Shown: positions 26,373 through 34,251 of the stretch, in pieces | Layout: each line of letters opens with the position of its first letter | Numbering within the stretch: the stretch's first letter is position 1 | Assembly (NCBI RefSeq): GCF_001027285.1 | Contig: NZ_CP011509.1 | Span: 3,294,501 to 3,358,500 of the forward strand | DNA from: Archangium gephyra | Lineage (GTDB): Bacteria; Myxococcota; Myxococcia; Myxococcales; Myxococcaceae | Reading direction: 5' to 3' | Length of the DNA: 64,000 nt | The notes under the pieces: model-generated | The model's database searches: none | What the model saw: only the letters and a program-made list of their open reading frames with translations | Told to the model about the DNA's origin: nothing | Made by a program: the position numbers and the translations under genes

Positions 26373-28622
26373 ATGCGAAACAAAGCTGCAGGATTGGCAG
26401 TGGGATTGGTGGTCGCCACGCTGCTGGCGGGAGTGGCCTTCGCCGCGGCGACGTACGGGGTCCAGGCCTCGGGCTCGTCGGCGATCTTCTATGTGAACAC
26501 CACCTCGTGGGCGGACATCCACTACAAGGTCAACAACGGTGGCCAGCTCAACGTGCGGATGACGGTCGCCAATGGCCGCAACGAGTTCACGCTGACGAAC
26601 CTGACCTCGGGCACCTTCGTCGACTACTCGTACACGTACTGGGATGTGGCGTGTAACTGCGCCCAGGACACCACGTGGGCGCGCTACACGCATGGCACCA
26701 CGGGCGGCGGCACGGACGCGGGCACGGGCGGTGGCACGGACGCGGGCACGGGCGGCGGCGGTGGCGGCGACACGGGCACCATCGTGCCCCTGTACAACAG
26801 CGGCACGGCGCTGGAAGCGGCCACGGTGCAGGACACGGCCACGGCGATCATCACCCGCGTTGGCGATCGCGTCCGGGACCGTCACGCGCGTGAGGACCAG
26901 TACCAGGCGTACGACCACTACCTGTCGCTCTACTTCGAGAACCGCACGCACTGGATCGAGATCGTGGACCAGGTGGCCAAGGGCGGCAGCCAGGTCATCG
27001 TCAACCTCTACACGCTCTACCCGTACGACAGCCCGGACTTCCGCGCGTTCTTCCGCGGCCTCAACACGGAGGCCGAGTACTTCCACAACGCGGACTTCAT
27101 CCGGGTGAACGACTACCAGCACACCGCCAGCGTCAACTTCAACGCCAAGGAGGGCCGCGCCATCCGCATCGGTGACCGGATGGAGCTCGAGGTCGGTGTC
27201 TTCCTGCGCCAGCCCGTGAACGGGCGCTTCAACTACTACTCCACCATCATGCTGTACATGGTGGGCACCGGCGGCATCGTGCCGCTCGAGGTCTCCGGCG
27301 CCGTGCAGGACTCCTTCCCGATGCCGGCCATTGGCCAGAGCGGTGGCCGCACCACCGGCAACCAGCACCTGTCCAACGAGCCGAGGAACCACTTCCTGCA
27401 GATGGCGCTGAACATGGCGCCGGTCAACGCGCAGCCCTTCGTCGAGGGCCGCCGCATCCACCACACCGACTTCGGGGATGGCAGCCACTCCGAGCCGAAC
27501 AACCCGGCCCTCACGGCCCAGGCGAACAAGCTCGGGCCCAACTACATCGCGCGCTCCTGCATCGCCTGCCACGTGCAGAACGGCCGCGGCCTGCCGCCCG
27601 CCGTCAACACCTCGCTGAGCAACTACACCGTGAAGGTGGGCCGCGTCAGCGGTACCGCCGTGACTGCGGATCCCTCCCTCGGCTACCGCATCCAGCCGCG
27701 CAGCACCAGCGGCACGCCCGAGGGTGACGTGCGCATCTCGGGTTGGACCACCACCAGCGGCACCTTCACCGACGGCACGGCCTACCAGCTGCGCAAGCCG
27801 GCCTACAGCTTCCTGAACGTCACGCCCACGAACTACTCGGCGCGCATCACCCCGCAGCTGGTGGGCATGGGCCTGCTGGAGGCGATTCCCGAGACGACCA
27901 TCGCCGGCCTGGCGGACCCCACCGACAGCAACGGTGACGGCATCTCCGGGCGCATGCAGACCGTGACGGATCCGGAGACGGGCGCCACGCGCCTGGGCCG
28001 CTTCGGCTGGAAGGCGGGCGCGGCGAAGGTGCGTCACCAGATCGCCGACGCGTTCCGCAACGACATGGGCGTCACCAACCCCGTCTTCACGACGCTGGAC
28101 TGCGGCACGTCGCAGGCGGGCTGCGCGGGCACCAGCACGGAGCTGAACAACACGGACCTCGACAAGCTCACCCGTTACATCGCCCTGCTCGGCGTCCCGG
28201 CGCGCCGTGACTACCGCGACACCCAGGCCCTCCAGGGCGAGACGCTGTTCCGCAACGCGGGCTGCGCGAAGTGCCACACGGAGTCGCTGACCACGAGCGC
28301 GTACCACCCGAACGCGGAGCTGCGCAACCAGGCCATCCGCCCGTACACGGACCTGCTGCTGCACGACATGGGCACGGGCCTCGCGGACAACCTGCCGGAA
28401 GGCCAGGCCTCCGGAGCCGAGTGGCGCACGCCTCCCCTGTGGGGCATCGGCCTGACGGCGGGCGTCAGCGGCGGCGAGGCCTACCTGCACGACGGCCGCG
28501 CGCGCAACCTGACCGAGGCCATCCTCTGGCACGGCGGTGAGGCGCAGGCCGCGCAGCAGGCCTTCGTCCGCATGACGAGCACCGAGCGCGCCGCGCTGTT
28601 GCGGTTCCTGCAGTCGCTGTAA
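26373..28622 (+). CDS. secreted CBM56-like module fused to a di-haem oxidoreductase
   Basis: 749 aa with a Sec signal peptide (MRNKAAGLAVGLVVATLLAGVAFA). Residues about 27-97 (ASGSSAIFYVNTTSWADIHY, then NVRMTVANGRNEF) match CBM56, a beta-1,3-glucan-binding module. A Gly/Thr/Asp linker (105-134) leads to a beta-rich segment (about 140-310) and a di-haem oxidoreductase region of the DHOR (thiol oxidoreductase-like) type, with CIACH (396-400) and CAKCH (631-635) and the TPPLWGIGL motif near 687-695. The start was set at the signal peptide; the frame opens 39 codons earlier. Divergent from the beta-glucan operon. Inferred: redox partner acting on or near beta-1,3-glucan, either oxidising it or supplying electrons to an oxidative enzyme. 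No such oxidase is in the window. Confidence 0.85.
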   Translation: MRNKAAGLAVGLVVATLLAGVAFAAATYGVQASGSSAIFYVNTTSWADIHYKVNNGGQLNVRMTVANGRNEFTLTNLTSGTFVDYSYTYWDVACNCAQDTTWARYTHGTTGGGTDAGTGGGTDAGTGGGGGGDTGTIVPLYNSGTALEAATVQDTATAIITRVGDRVRDRHAREDQYQAYDHYLSLYFENRTHWIEIVDQVAKGGSQVIVNLYTLYPYDSPDFRAFFRGLNTEAEYFHNADFIRVNDYQHTASVNFNAKEGRAIRIGDRMELEVGVFLRQPVNGRFNYYSTIMLYMVGTGGIVPLEVSGAVQDSFPMPAIGQSGGRTTGNQHLSNEPRNHFLQMALNMAPVNAQPFVEGRRIHHTDFGDGSHSEPNNPALTAQANKLGPNYIARSCIACHVQNGRGLPPAVNTSLSNYTVKVGRVSGTAVTADPSLGYRIQPRSTSGTPEGDVRISGWTTTSGTFTDGTAYQLRKPAYSFLNVTPTNYSARITPQLVGMGLLEAIPETTIAGLADPTDSNGDGISGRMQTVTDPETGATRLGRFGWKAGAAKVRHQIADAFRNDMGVTNPVFTTLDCGTSQAGCAGTSTELNNTDLDKLTRYIALLGVPARRDYRDTQALQGETLFRNAGCAKCHTESLTTSAYHPNAELRNQAIRPYTDLLLHDMGTGLADNLPEGQASGAEWRTPPLWGIGLTAGVSGGEAYLHDGRARNLTEAILWHGGEAQAAQQAFVRMTSTERAALLRFLQSL

Positions 28623-28644
28623 CGCCGTCCACGCAGTGTTGTTC

Positions 28645-28676
28645 GGGGGACCGCACCGTCATGGGGGCGGTCCCCC
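28645..28676 (+). terminator. strong hairpin after the CBM56/di-haem gene
   Basis: Perfect 10-bp stem, GGGGGACCGC / GCGGTCCCCC, with a 12-nt loop, 23 bp after the stop codon. No T-run follows, but the stem is GC-rich and well placed to end this transcript before the P450 gene. Confidence 0.6.
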
Positions 28677-28707
28677 TGGAGCAACCCTCCGGGTGTACGT
28701 TGCGGGC

Positions 28708-30015
28708 ATGAACCGCCTGCCGCCCGGTCCAAGGAACAATCTCCTCGTCTCGCTGAAGTATCTCCGAGAGCCCTACGCGACCCTGCTCGAGACGGGGCGG
28801 CGGTACGGAGACACCTTCGCGTGGCCGGGCTTCGCCGGGAAGATGGTGGTCACCGGACATCCCGAGGGGGTCCGGACGCTGTTCACGGCCGATCCCGACA
28901 CCTTCCTCGCGCTCGGTGCGGAGATGCTCGCGCCCATCCTCGGCGAGAGCAACCTCATCCTGCTCAGCGGCGAGCGCCACCGGGCCATGCGCAAGCTCCA
29001 GCTGCCGCCCTTCCATGGTGCGCGCATGCGGGCCTATGGGCAGCTGATGCTCGACGCCGCCCGGGAGCACGCCGCCCGGTGGACGCGCGGCCGGCCCATC
29101 CCGGTCCATCGGACGATGCAGGAGATCTCCCTGCAGGTCATCCTCGAGGCGGTCCTCGGCCTGCGGGAGCCGGCGGAGCGGGAGTCCTTCAAGACGACCG
29201 TGCTGGAGGTCATCGCCGCCCTCAAGCCGTCCTTCATGTTCATCAAGGCGCTGCGCCGGCCGTTGCTGGGCCTGAGTGCCTGGGCGCGCTTCCAGCGGAA
29301 ACGGGAGGAGATCACCGCGCTGTTCGCGGACGTGCTGCGCGCGCGCCGCGCCTCGCCGGAGCCGCACGAGGACATCCTGAGCCTGCTGCTCTCCGCCCGG
29401 TATGACGACGGCCACGCGCTCACCGACGACGAGCTGCTGACGCAGATGCTGAACCTGATCGTCGCCGGTCACGAGACCACCGCGAGCTCGCTGGCCTGGG
29501 CCTTCCACTTCATCCACCGCGAGCCGGCCGTGAAGGCGCGGCTTGTGGAGGAGCTGCGGGGCCTGCCGGAGCCCCTCGAGCCGGAGGCCGTCTCGCGCCT
29601 GCCCTACCTGGAGGCGGTCTGCTCCGAGGCGCTGCGTCTCAACCCCGTGGCGCCCATCATCGGCCGGACGCTGCGCGAGGGCCTCACGCTCCAGGGCTAC
29701 GAGTTGCCGCCGGGAATGGACGTGGGGATCTCCATCCTCCAGGTCCACCGGCGTCCCGAGCTCTACCCGGAGCCCGAGCGTTTCCGCCCCGAGCGCTTCC
29801 TCGAGCGCGGCTACTCCCCGTTCGAGTATCTCCCCTTCGGCGGTGGTGCGCGCCGGTGTATCGGCGCGGCCTTCGCGCTCTACGAGATGAAGCTGGTGCT
29901 GGCGGCCATCCTGAGGACGTACGACCTGCTCCCCGCGAGTGATGCGCCCGTGGGGGTGTCGGTACGGAACACGACCGTCGGGCCTCGCGGGGAGGTGGGA
30001 CTGTTGCTCGCGTGA
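28708..30015 (+). CDS. cytochrome P450 (CYP102/CYP4-like class)
   Basis: 435-aa P450 starting MNRLPPGPRNN, the Pro-rich hinge typical of this class. The I-helix is AGHETT (253-258), ExxR is E307-R310, the PERF region is PEPERFRPERF near 354-364, and the haem loop is FGGGARRCIG with Cys384. No membrane anchor precedes the hinge, so it is soluble. It differs strongly from the other P450 in this window, which has a GMGPHYCLG loop. Convergent with the next gene, with stops 9 bp apart. Substrate unknown. Confidence 0.92.
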   Translation: MNRLPPGPRNNLLVSLKYLREPYATLLETGRRYGDTFAWPGFAGKMVVTGHPEGVRTLFTADPDTFLALGAEMLAPILGESNLILLSGERHRAMRKLQLPPFHGARMRAYGQLMLDAAREHAARWTRGRPIPVHRTMQEISLQVILEAVLGLREPAERESFKTTVLEVIAALKPSFMFIKALRRPLLGLSAWARFQRKREEITALFADVLRARRASPEPHEDILSLLLSARYDDGHALTDDELLTQMLNLIVAGHETTASSLAWAFHFIHREPAVKARLVEELRGLPEPLEPEAVSRLPYLEAVCSEALRLNPVAPIIGRTLREGLTLQGYELPPGMDVGISILQVHRRPELYPEPERFRPERFLERGYSPFEYLPFGGGARRCIGAAFALYEMKLVLAAILRTYDLLPASDAPVGVSVRNTTVGPRGEVGLLLA

Positions 30016-30024
30016 GGCCGGGGG

Positions 30025-30909
30025 CTACGGCTGGGTGAAGCCCGACAGCCACTGCAGGTTGGGGTCCGCGGACCAGCCATAGGTGCCGTTGAGCCACTTC
30101 TGGTCCAGGCTGTTCTGGCTGCCCGAGCAGCCGCCGGTCGCGCGCATGTAGCAGTGGTCCGCGTTGCCGTCCGAGACCTCCGCGTGCTTCACGATGTACC
30201 AGCCGCTGCCGTCACTGGCGAGGCAGGAGGGCGTCGTGCAGCCGCGGCCCGTCAGCTCCTGGAGCTGGGCACGCACGTTGAGCTCGCTGCTGCCCAGGAA
30301 GCCATCCGCCTCGCCATTCACCGCCCGGAGCCGGGCGCTCGACAGCGTCCGCTTGCCATTGGCCACGCAGGCGCGGAGATCATAGGTGGAGTACTGCACG
30401 CCCGCGCCCAGTCCATACGCGGCCTGGACCCGGGTGTCGTAATTCTTGGCGAGAATGGACAGGATGGAGCCCTGGCTGAAGCCAGCCACGACGATGCCCT
30501 TGGAGCAGTCCGCGGTGGCGCGGGAGCAGAGGGCCCCGACCGCGCTGCTCGCCGTGGCCGAATCGAAGACACACTTCGCGCGGGCCGTCAGCGTGGAGCA
30601 GGCCCCAAAGGTGGAGTTCGGATACTGGACGGTGGCCGCCACATAGCCACGGCCCGCCATCTCCTCCACCGCGGCCAGCGCCGAGGCGTTGTTGTACGTC
30701 TCCGACGTGCCCACCAGGTAGATGAAGACCGGGTAGCGGCTCGTCGAGGACGGCTCCTTGCCCTGGATGCTGTACGTCGTCCCGCAGGTGCCGCTGCCGC
30801 CCTTGTACGTCGTCGTGAAGCTGGTCAGGGTTTGAGCCAGGGCCGGCGCACTCCAGGCCGTGGACAGCAACAGACCCATGACAATCTTTGCAACCACCGT
30901 CCTCTTCAT
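30025..30909 (-). CDS. secreted serine hydrolase (alpha/beta fold)
   Basis: 294 aa with a cleavable signal peptide (ending APALAQ). The nucleophile elbow is GFSQGS (Ser145). The likely triad partners are Asp in NGEADGF near 209 and His in NADHCY near 264. Seven or more Cys residues point to disulfides in an extracellular enzyme. The fold resembles cutinase/dienelactone-hydrolase-like esterases. GAGGAG lies 5 nt upstream and a clear promoter precedes it. Substrate unknown; ester or lipid hydrolysis is the best guess. Confidence 0.78.
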   Translation of the reverse strand: MKRTVVAKIVMGLLLSTAWSAPALAQTLTSFTTTYKGGSGTCGTTYSIQGKEPSSTSRYPVFIYLVGTSETYNNASALAAVEEMAGRGYVAATVQYPNSTFGACSTLTARAKCVFDSATASSAVGALCSRATADCSKGIVVAGFSQGSILSILAKNYDTRVQAAYGLGAGVQYSTYDLRACVANGKRTLSSARLRAVNGEADGFLGSSELNVRAQLQELTGRGCTTPSCLASDGSGWYIVKHAEVSDGNADHCYMRATGGCSGSQNSLDQKWLNGTYGWSADPNLQWLSGFTQP

Positions 30910-30966
30910 GGCTTCTCCTCGCGGCTCGCGGCCAGACTGGCTGCGCGAATGTCTCGCTGTCTGAGA

Positions 30967-30995
30967 AATCTAGAAGAAGAAAAGTCTTACGTCAA
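30967..30995 (-). promoter_or_regulatory. predicted sigma70-type promoter of the secreted hydrolase
   Basis: Reading leftward, TTGACG (30995-30990) and TAGATT (30972-30967) are separated by exactly 17 bp in an AT-rich island. The expected start lies about 50 nt upstream of the start codon. Confidence 0.65.
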
Positions 30996-31065
30996 TGGGG
31001 AAAACCTTACAGGCCATACAGGCCAGGAATTCCGCTAGGCGAAACACGTCACTCCGCGTATGGGT

Positions 31066-32262
31066 TCAAACCCTCTCCAGGATGACGGCAATGCCCTGGC
31101 CCACGCCAATGCACATGCTGACGAGCGCGTAGCGGCCACCACTGGCCTGGAGCTGGTGGGCGGCCGTCAGGGCCAGGCGCGCACCCGAGGCGCCCAGCGG
31201 GTGGCCCACGGCGATGGCGCCTCCGTTCGGGTTCACCCGGCTGTCGTCCTCGCTCAGCTCCAGCAACTGGAGGCAGCCGAGCACCTGGACGGCGAAGGCC
31301 TCGTTGAGCTCGATGACGTCCATGTCCGCGAGCCTCAGGCCGGCGCGCTCCAGGGCCTTGCGCGAGGCGGGCACGGGCCCCAACCCCATGGTGCGCGGCG
31401 GCACGCCCGCGACGGCCGCGGACACGATGCGGGCCATGGGCTCGCGGCCGGCCCGCTCGCCCACGCCCAGGGTGCCCACCAGCAGGGCCGCGGCCCCATC
31501 ATTGATACCGGAGGCATTGCCCGCGGTGACGACGCCGTCCTCGGCCAGCGGCTGCAACGCCGCCAGCTTGTCGAGCGTGGTGTCCGGGCGCGGGTGCTCG
31601 TCCACCGCCACCTGGGTGACCGTGCCCCGCCGGCCCGGGAGCTCCACCGGCACCAGCTCACTGGAGAAGAAGCCCCGGGCGAGGGCGGCCGCGTACTTGC
31701 GCTGGGAGGCCAGGGCGAAGCGGTCGCTCGGCTCGCGCCCGATGCCCAGGTCCCTGGCGAGGTGCTCCGCCGTCTCCGGCATCGTGTCGCCGCCGAAGCT
31801 CGCGATGAGGCGCGGATTGGGGAAGCGCGCGCCCATCGTCGTGTCGAAGACGCGCGCGTCGCGGCTGTAGGCCGACTCGGCCTTGGCCATGACGAAGGGC
31901 GCCCGGCTCATGCTCTCCACGCCGCCCGTGACGAACAGCTCTCCCTGTCCCGCCATGACGGCGCGCCCCGCGTCCAGCACCGCCGCCAGCCCGCTGCCGC
32001 ACAGGCGATTGACCGTCATGCCCCCGGTCTCGACGGGCAGTCCGGCGAGCAGCGCCGCATGCCGGGCCACGTTCCTGCTGTCCTCGCCCGCCTGGTTGGT
32101 GCAGCCGATGATGACGTCCTCGACCTGGCCGGGCTCGAAGGGGCCGCGGGCGAGCAGGGCCTGGATGACCCCGGCGAGCAGGTCATCCGGCCGAACCGGC
32201 GCCAGCGCTCCAGCGTGACGGCCGAAGGGCGTCCGCAGACCCCCATAGATGTAGGCGCTCAT
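31066..32262 (-). CDS. acetyl-CoA/3-ketoadipyl-CoA-type thiolase
   Basis: 398-aa thiolase, full length from MSAYIYGG. The acyl-accepting Cys is Cys88 in NRLCGSG. The other signatures are NEAFA, GGAIAVGHPLGASGAR and the second catalytic Cys in MCIGVGQG near the C-terminus. The N-terminus (YIYGGLRTPFGRHAGAL) resembles PcaF-type beta-ketoadipyl-CoA thiolases, which act on aromatic-ring breakdown products, but no other ring-cleavage gene is in the window. An acetoacetyl-CoA or beta-oxidation thiolase is the alternative. Divergent from an IclR regulator, with shared operator-like sites. Confidence 0.9.
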   Translation of the reverse strand: MSAYIYGGLRTPFGRHAGALAPVRPDDLLAGVIQALLARGPFEPGQVEDVIIGCTNQAGEDSRNVARHAALLAGLPVETGGMTVNRLCGSGLAAVLDAGRAVMAGQGELFVTGGVESMSRAPFVMAKAESAYSRDARVFDTTMGARFPNPRLIASFGGDTMPETAEHLARDLGIGREPSDRFALASQRKYAAALARGFFSSELVPVELPGRRGTVTQVAVDEHPRPDTTLDKLAALQPLAEDGVVTAGNASGINDGAAALLVGTLGVGERAGREPMARIVSAAVAGVPPRTMGLGPVPASRKALERAGLRLADMDVIELNEAFAVQVLGCLQLLELSEDDSRVNPNGGAIAVGHPLGASGARLALTAAHQLQASGGRYALVSMCIGVGQGIAVILERV

Positions 32263-32270
32263 GAAGCCCG

Positions 32271-32296
32271 TTTCGCTGTGCGAAATGGAGTTTCGC
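32271..32296. promoter_or_regulatory. IclR-type operator, three half-sites
   Basis: TTTCGC (32271-32276), GCGAAA (32280-32285) and TTTCGC (32291-32296) form a perfect inverted repeat with a 3-bp centre plus a third half-site. The two direct copies are 20 bp apart, about two helical turns. IclR-family regulators such as PcaR/PobR recognise similar TTCGC/GCGAA motifs. The site lies between the thiolase start and its promoter. Confidence 0.65.
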
Positions 32297-32301
32297 AAAC
32301 C

Positions 32302-32339
32302 TTGACCCTCTATCTACCGGTTGTTTATCGTCCTGACAA
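32302..32339. promoter_or_regulatory. overlapping divergent promoters of thiolase and IclR genes
   Basis: Leftward: TTGTCA (32339-32334) and TAGATA (32316-32311), 17 bp apart, a strong match for the thiolase gene. Rightward: TTGACC (32302-32307) and TTTATC (32324-32329), 16 bp apart, for the IclR gene. The two elements interdigitate, so polymerase can occupy only one at a time. Confidence 0.6.
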
Positions 32340-32359
32340 TCCCGCTTTTCAGGTTCTCC

Positions 32360-33211
32360 ATGTCCCGCATCTCCGACTCCTCCGCTCCTCCGAATGAAGC
32401 CGGTGTGGCCCTGGTGGAGTCGCTGGAGCAGGTGGGCGAGGAGGAGGTGAAGGACCGGCAGTTCGTCACGGCGCTGGCGCGTGGGCTGGAGATCCTGCGG
32501 GCCTTCACGCCGCAGCGGCCGATGCTCGGCAACCAGGAGCTGGCGGCGAGCACGGGCCTGCCCAAGCCGACCATCTCCCGGCTGACCCACACGCTCACGC
32601 GGCTGGGCTACCTCACGTATTCGGAGCGGCTGGGGAAGTACCAGCTCGGCACCCAGGTGCTGGCGCTCGGCTTCGCGGCGCTCACCAACATGGGCGTGCG
32701 CGACGTGGCGCGGCCGTTGATGCAGGAGCTGGCCGACTACGCCAACGTCCCGGTGTCCCTGGGGAGCAGGGATCGGCTGAACGTGGTGTACGTCGAGCAC
32801 TGCCGCTCCCCGGCGGCGGTGACGCTGCGGCTGGATGTCGGCTCACGCATTCCGCTGGCCACCACGGCCATGGGACGGGCCCTGCTCGCCGCCCTGCCCG
32901 AGGCGGAGCGGCGCTACCTGATGGGCTACATGGCGAAGCGCGAGCCGGAGAAGTGGCCGCGCATCCAGGCGGGCATCGAGCAGGCGCTCGAGGAGTACCA
33001 GACCCACGGCTTCACGCTCTCCGTCGGCGACTGGGACAAGGACGTGAACGCGGTGGGCGTGCCCTTCGTGCCTCCCGATGGAAGCGGAATCCTGGCCTTC
33101 AACTGTGGCGGGCCGGGCTTCCTGGTGTCCCGCGAGCGGCTGCTGCTCGACCTGGGCCCCCGCTTGGTGGACCTCGCCCGCAACGTCGAAGCGGCCCTGG
33201 CGCGCCGCTGA
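32360..33211 (+). CDS. IclR-family transcriptional regulator
   Basis: 283-aa regulator. An N-terminal winged helix (about 35-95: ALARGLEILRAF, GNQELAASTGLPKPTISRLTHTL) precedes an IclR effector domain (about 110-280) with PLATTAMGRALLAALPE and VGVPFVPPDGSGILAFNCGGP. The start was placed at MSRISDSS. PcaR/PobR-type members control aromatic catabolism, which fits the neighbouring thiolase. Likely regulates both genes through the TTTCGC sites. A 22-bp gap to the next gene suggests an operon. Confidence 0.9.
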   Translation: MSRISDSSAPPNEAGVALVESLEQVGEEEVKDRQFVTALARGLEILRAFTPQRPMLGNQELAASTGLPKPTISRLTHTLTRLGYLTYSERLGKYQLGTQVLALGFAALTNMGVRDVARPLMQELADYANVPVSLGSRDRLNVVYVEHCRSPAAVTLRLDVGSRIPLATTAMGRALLAALPEAERRYLMGYMAKREPEKWPRIQAGIEQALEEYQTHGFTLSVGDWDKDVNAVGVPFVPPDGSGILAFNCGGPGFLVSRERLLLDLGPRLVDLARNVEAALARR

Positions 33212-33233
33212 GTTTTCATTTCTGGGAGAACCC

Positions 33234-34193
33234 ATGTCCCTGTTCATCGGAGTCCTCGCCGGTCTCGTCATCCTCGTACTCGCCCTGCGGCAGTGGCTGC
33301 TGCATCGGGAGGGCGAACCGAGCAGGAGCGAGCCCTTCGACGGTGACGTCTACGTGGTGGGCAAGGCGGCCATCGCCGAGCGCCGTTGCGAGCAGCCGCA
33401 CACCACGGTCCTCTGCATGCACGGCTTCGTGGCCGACATGCGCTACTTCACGGACCACTACAGCGACCCCGGCATCCAGCTCATCCTGCTGACGAGCTGC
33501 GACTACCACGTGCCCATCACCCAGCCGAGGTACACGTCCGCGCCCTGGGTGAAGGTGCCCACCGCGCCGGAAGGCAGCATCCCCTACGACGCCGCCGTGC
33601 TGGTGCAGGCCCTGGAGCACCTGCCGAGGACCGGGAACATCCGCGTCCATGGCCACTCGCGAGGGGGCGCCGTCATCCTGGAGGCCGCGGCGATGCGGCC
33701 CGAGCTGTTCGCTCGGGTGGAGGTGGTGTTGGAGGCGCCCGTGCTTCCCGAGGCGCGCCCCTACGTGAGCGTGAGCGCCGCCCAGCTCTGGTTGCTGTCG
33801 TTCCTGATTCCCCTGTGGCGCCGGGAGCCCATCTCCCAGCGCAACCGGGGCGCCTGGGGCCCGCTGGAGAACGAGCGGAAGCGCGAGCTCATCATGGCCT
33901 TCCCGTTCAACCCCAAGCGGGTCGCCACCATGGTGTCCAACCTGAGAGGCATTGACGACTGGATGAAGGGACGCGACGTGTCCCTCTACCGGAACGTCCC
34001 GCGCGGCACGGTGCTGGTCCCGGGCAAGGACCGGGTGCTGGACTCGCACTCCATGCTGGGGAGCGCGCAGCGGGCGGGACCCGGGCTGAACGTGGTCAAG
34101 CTGGACGGCTGCAGCCACTTCGTCCTGTGGGACCGCCCTGATGCGATGCCCTCCCTGGCCCTGCCTGCTGAGCGTGCTGCCGTGCGTGGGTGA
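33234..34193 (+). CDS. membrane-anchored alpha/beta hydrolase
   Basis: 319 aa. An N-terminal hydrophobic helix (about 3-21) probably anchors it to the membrane. The oxyanion segment is CMHGF near 61-65 and the nucleophile Ser142 in GHSRGG. Late Asp and His candidates are in PGKDRV and GCSHFV (about 262-290). GGGAG lies just upstream of the start. It follows the IclR regulator closely and may be co-transcribed. Esterase or lipase activity is likely; substrate unknown. Confidence 0.82.
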   Translation: MSLFIGVLAGLVILVLALRQWLLHREGEPSRSEPFDGDVYVVGKAAIAERRCEQPHTTVLCMHGFVADMRYFTDHYSDPGIQLILLTSCDYHVPITQPRYTSAPWVKVPTAPEGSIPYDAAVLVQALEHLPRTGNIRVHGHSRGGAVILEAAAMRPELFARVEVVLEAPVLPEARPYVSVSAAQLWLLSFLIPLWRREPISQRNRGAWGPLENERKRELIMAFPFNPKRVATMVSNLRGIDDWMKGRDVSLYRNVPRGTVLVPGKDRVLDSHSMLGSAQRAGPGLNVVKLDGCSHFVLWDRPDAMPSLALPAERAAVRG

Positions 34194-34251
34194 GCACTCC
34201 CGTGGCGGTTCGTGGCAATCTCCGCGGCCCGTGCCGACGCCCTCCGCACCG

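Noticed and set aside
26331-28532. 733-codon open frame antisense to the CBM56/di-haem gene
   Set aside because: The plus frame has a signal peptide and two haem motifs; the antisense translation has only repetitive Arg/Val/Asp patterns.
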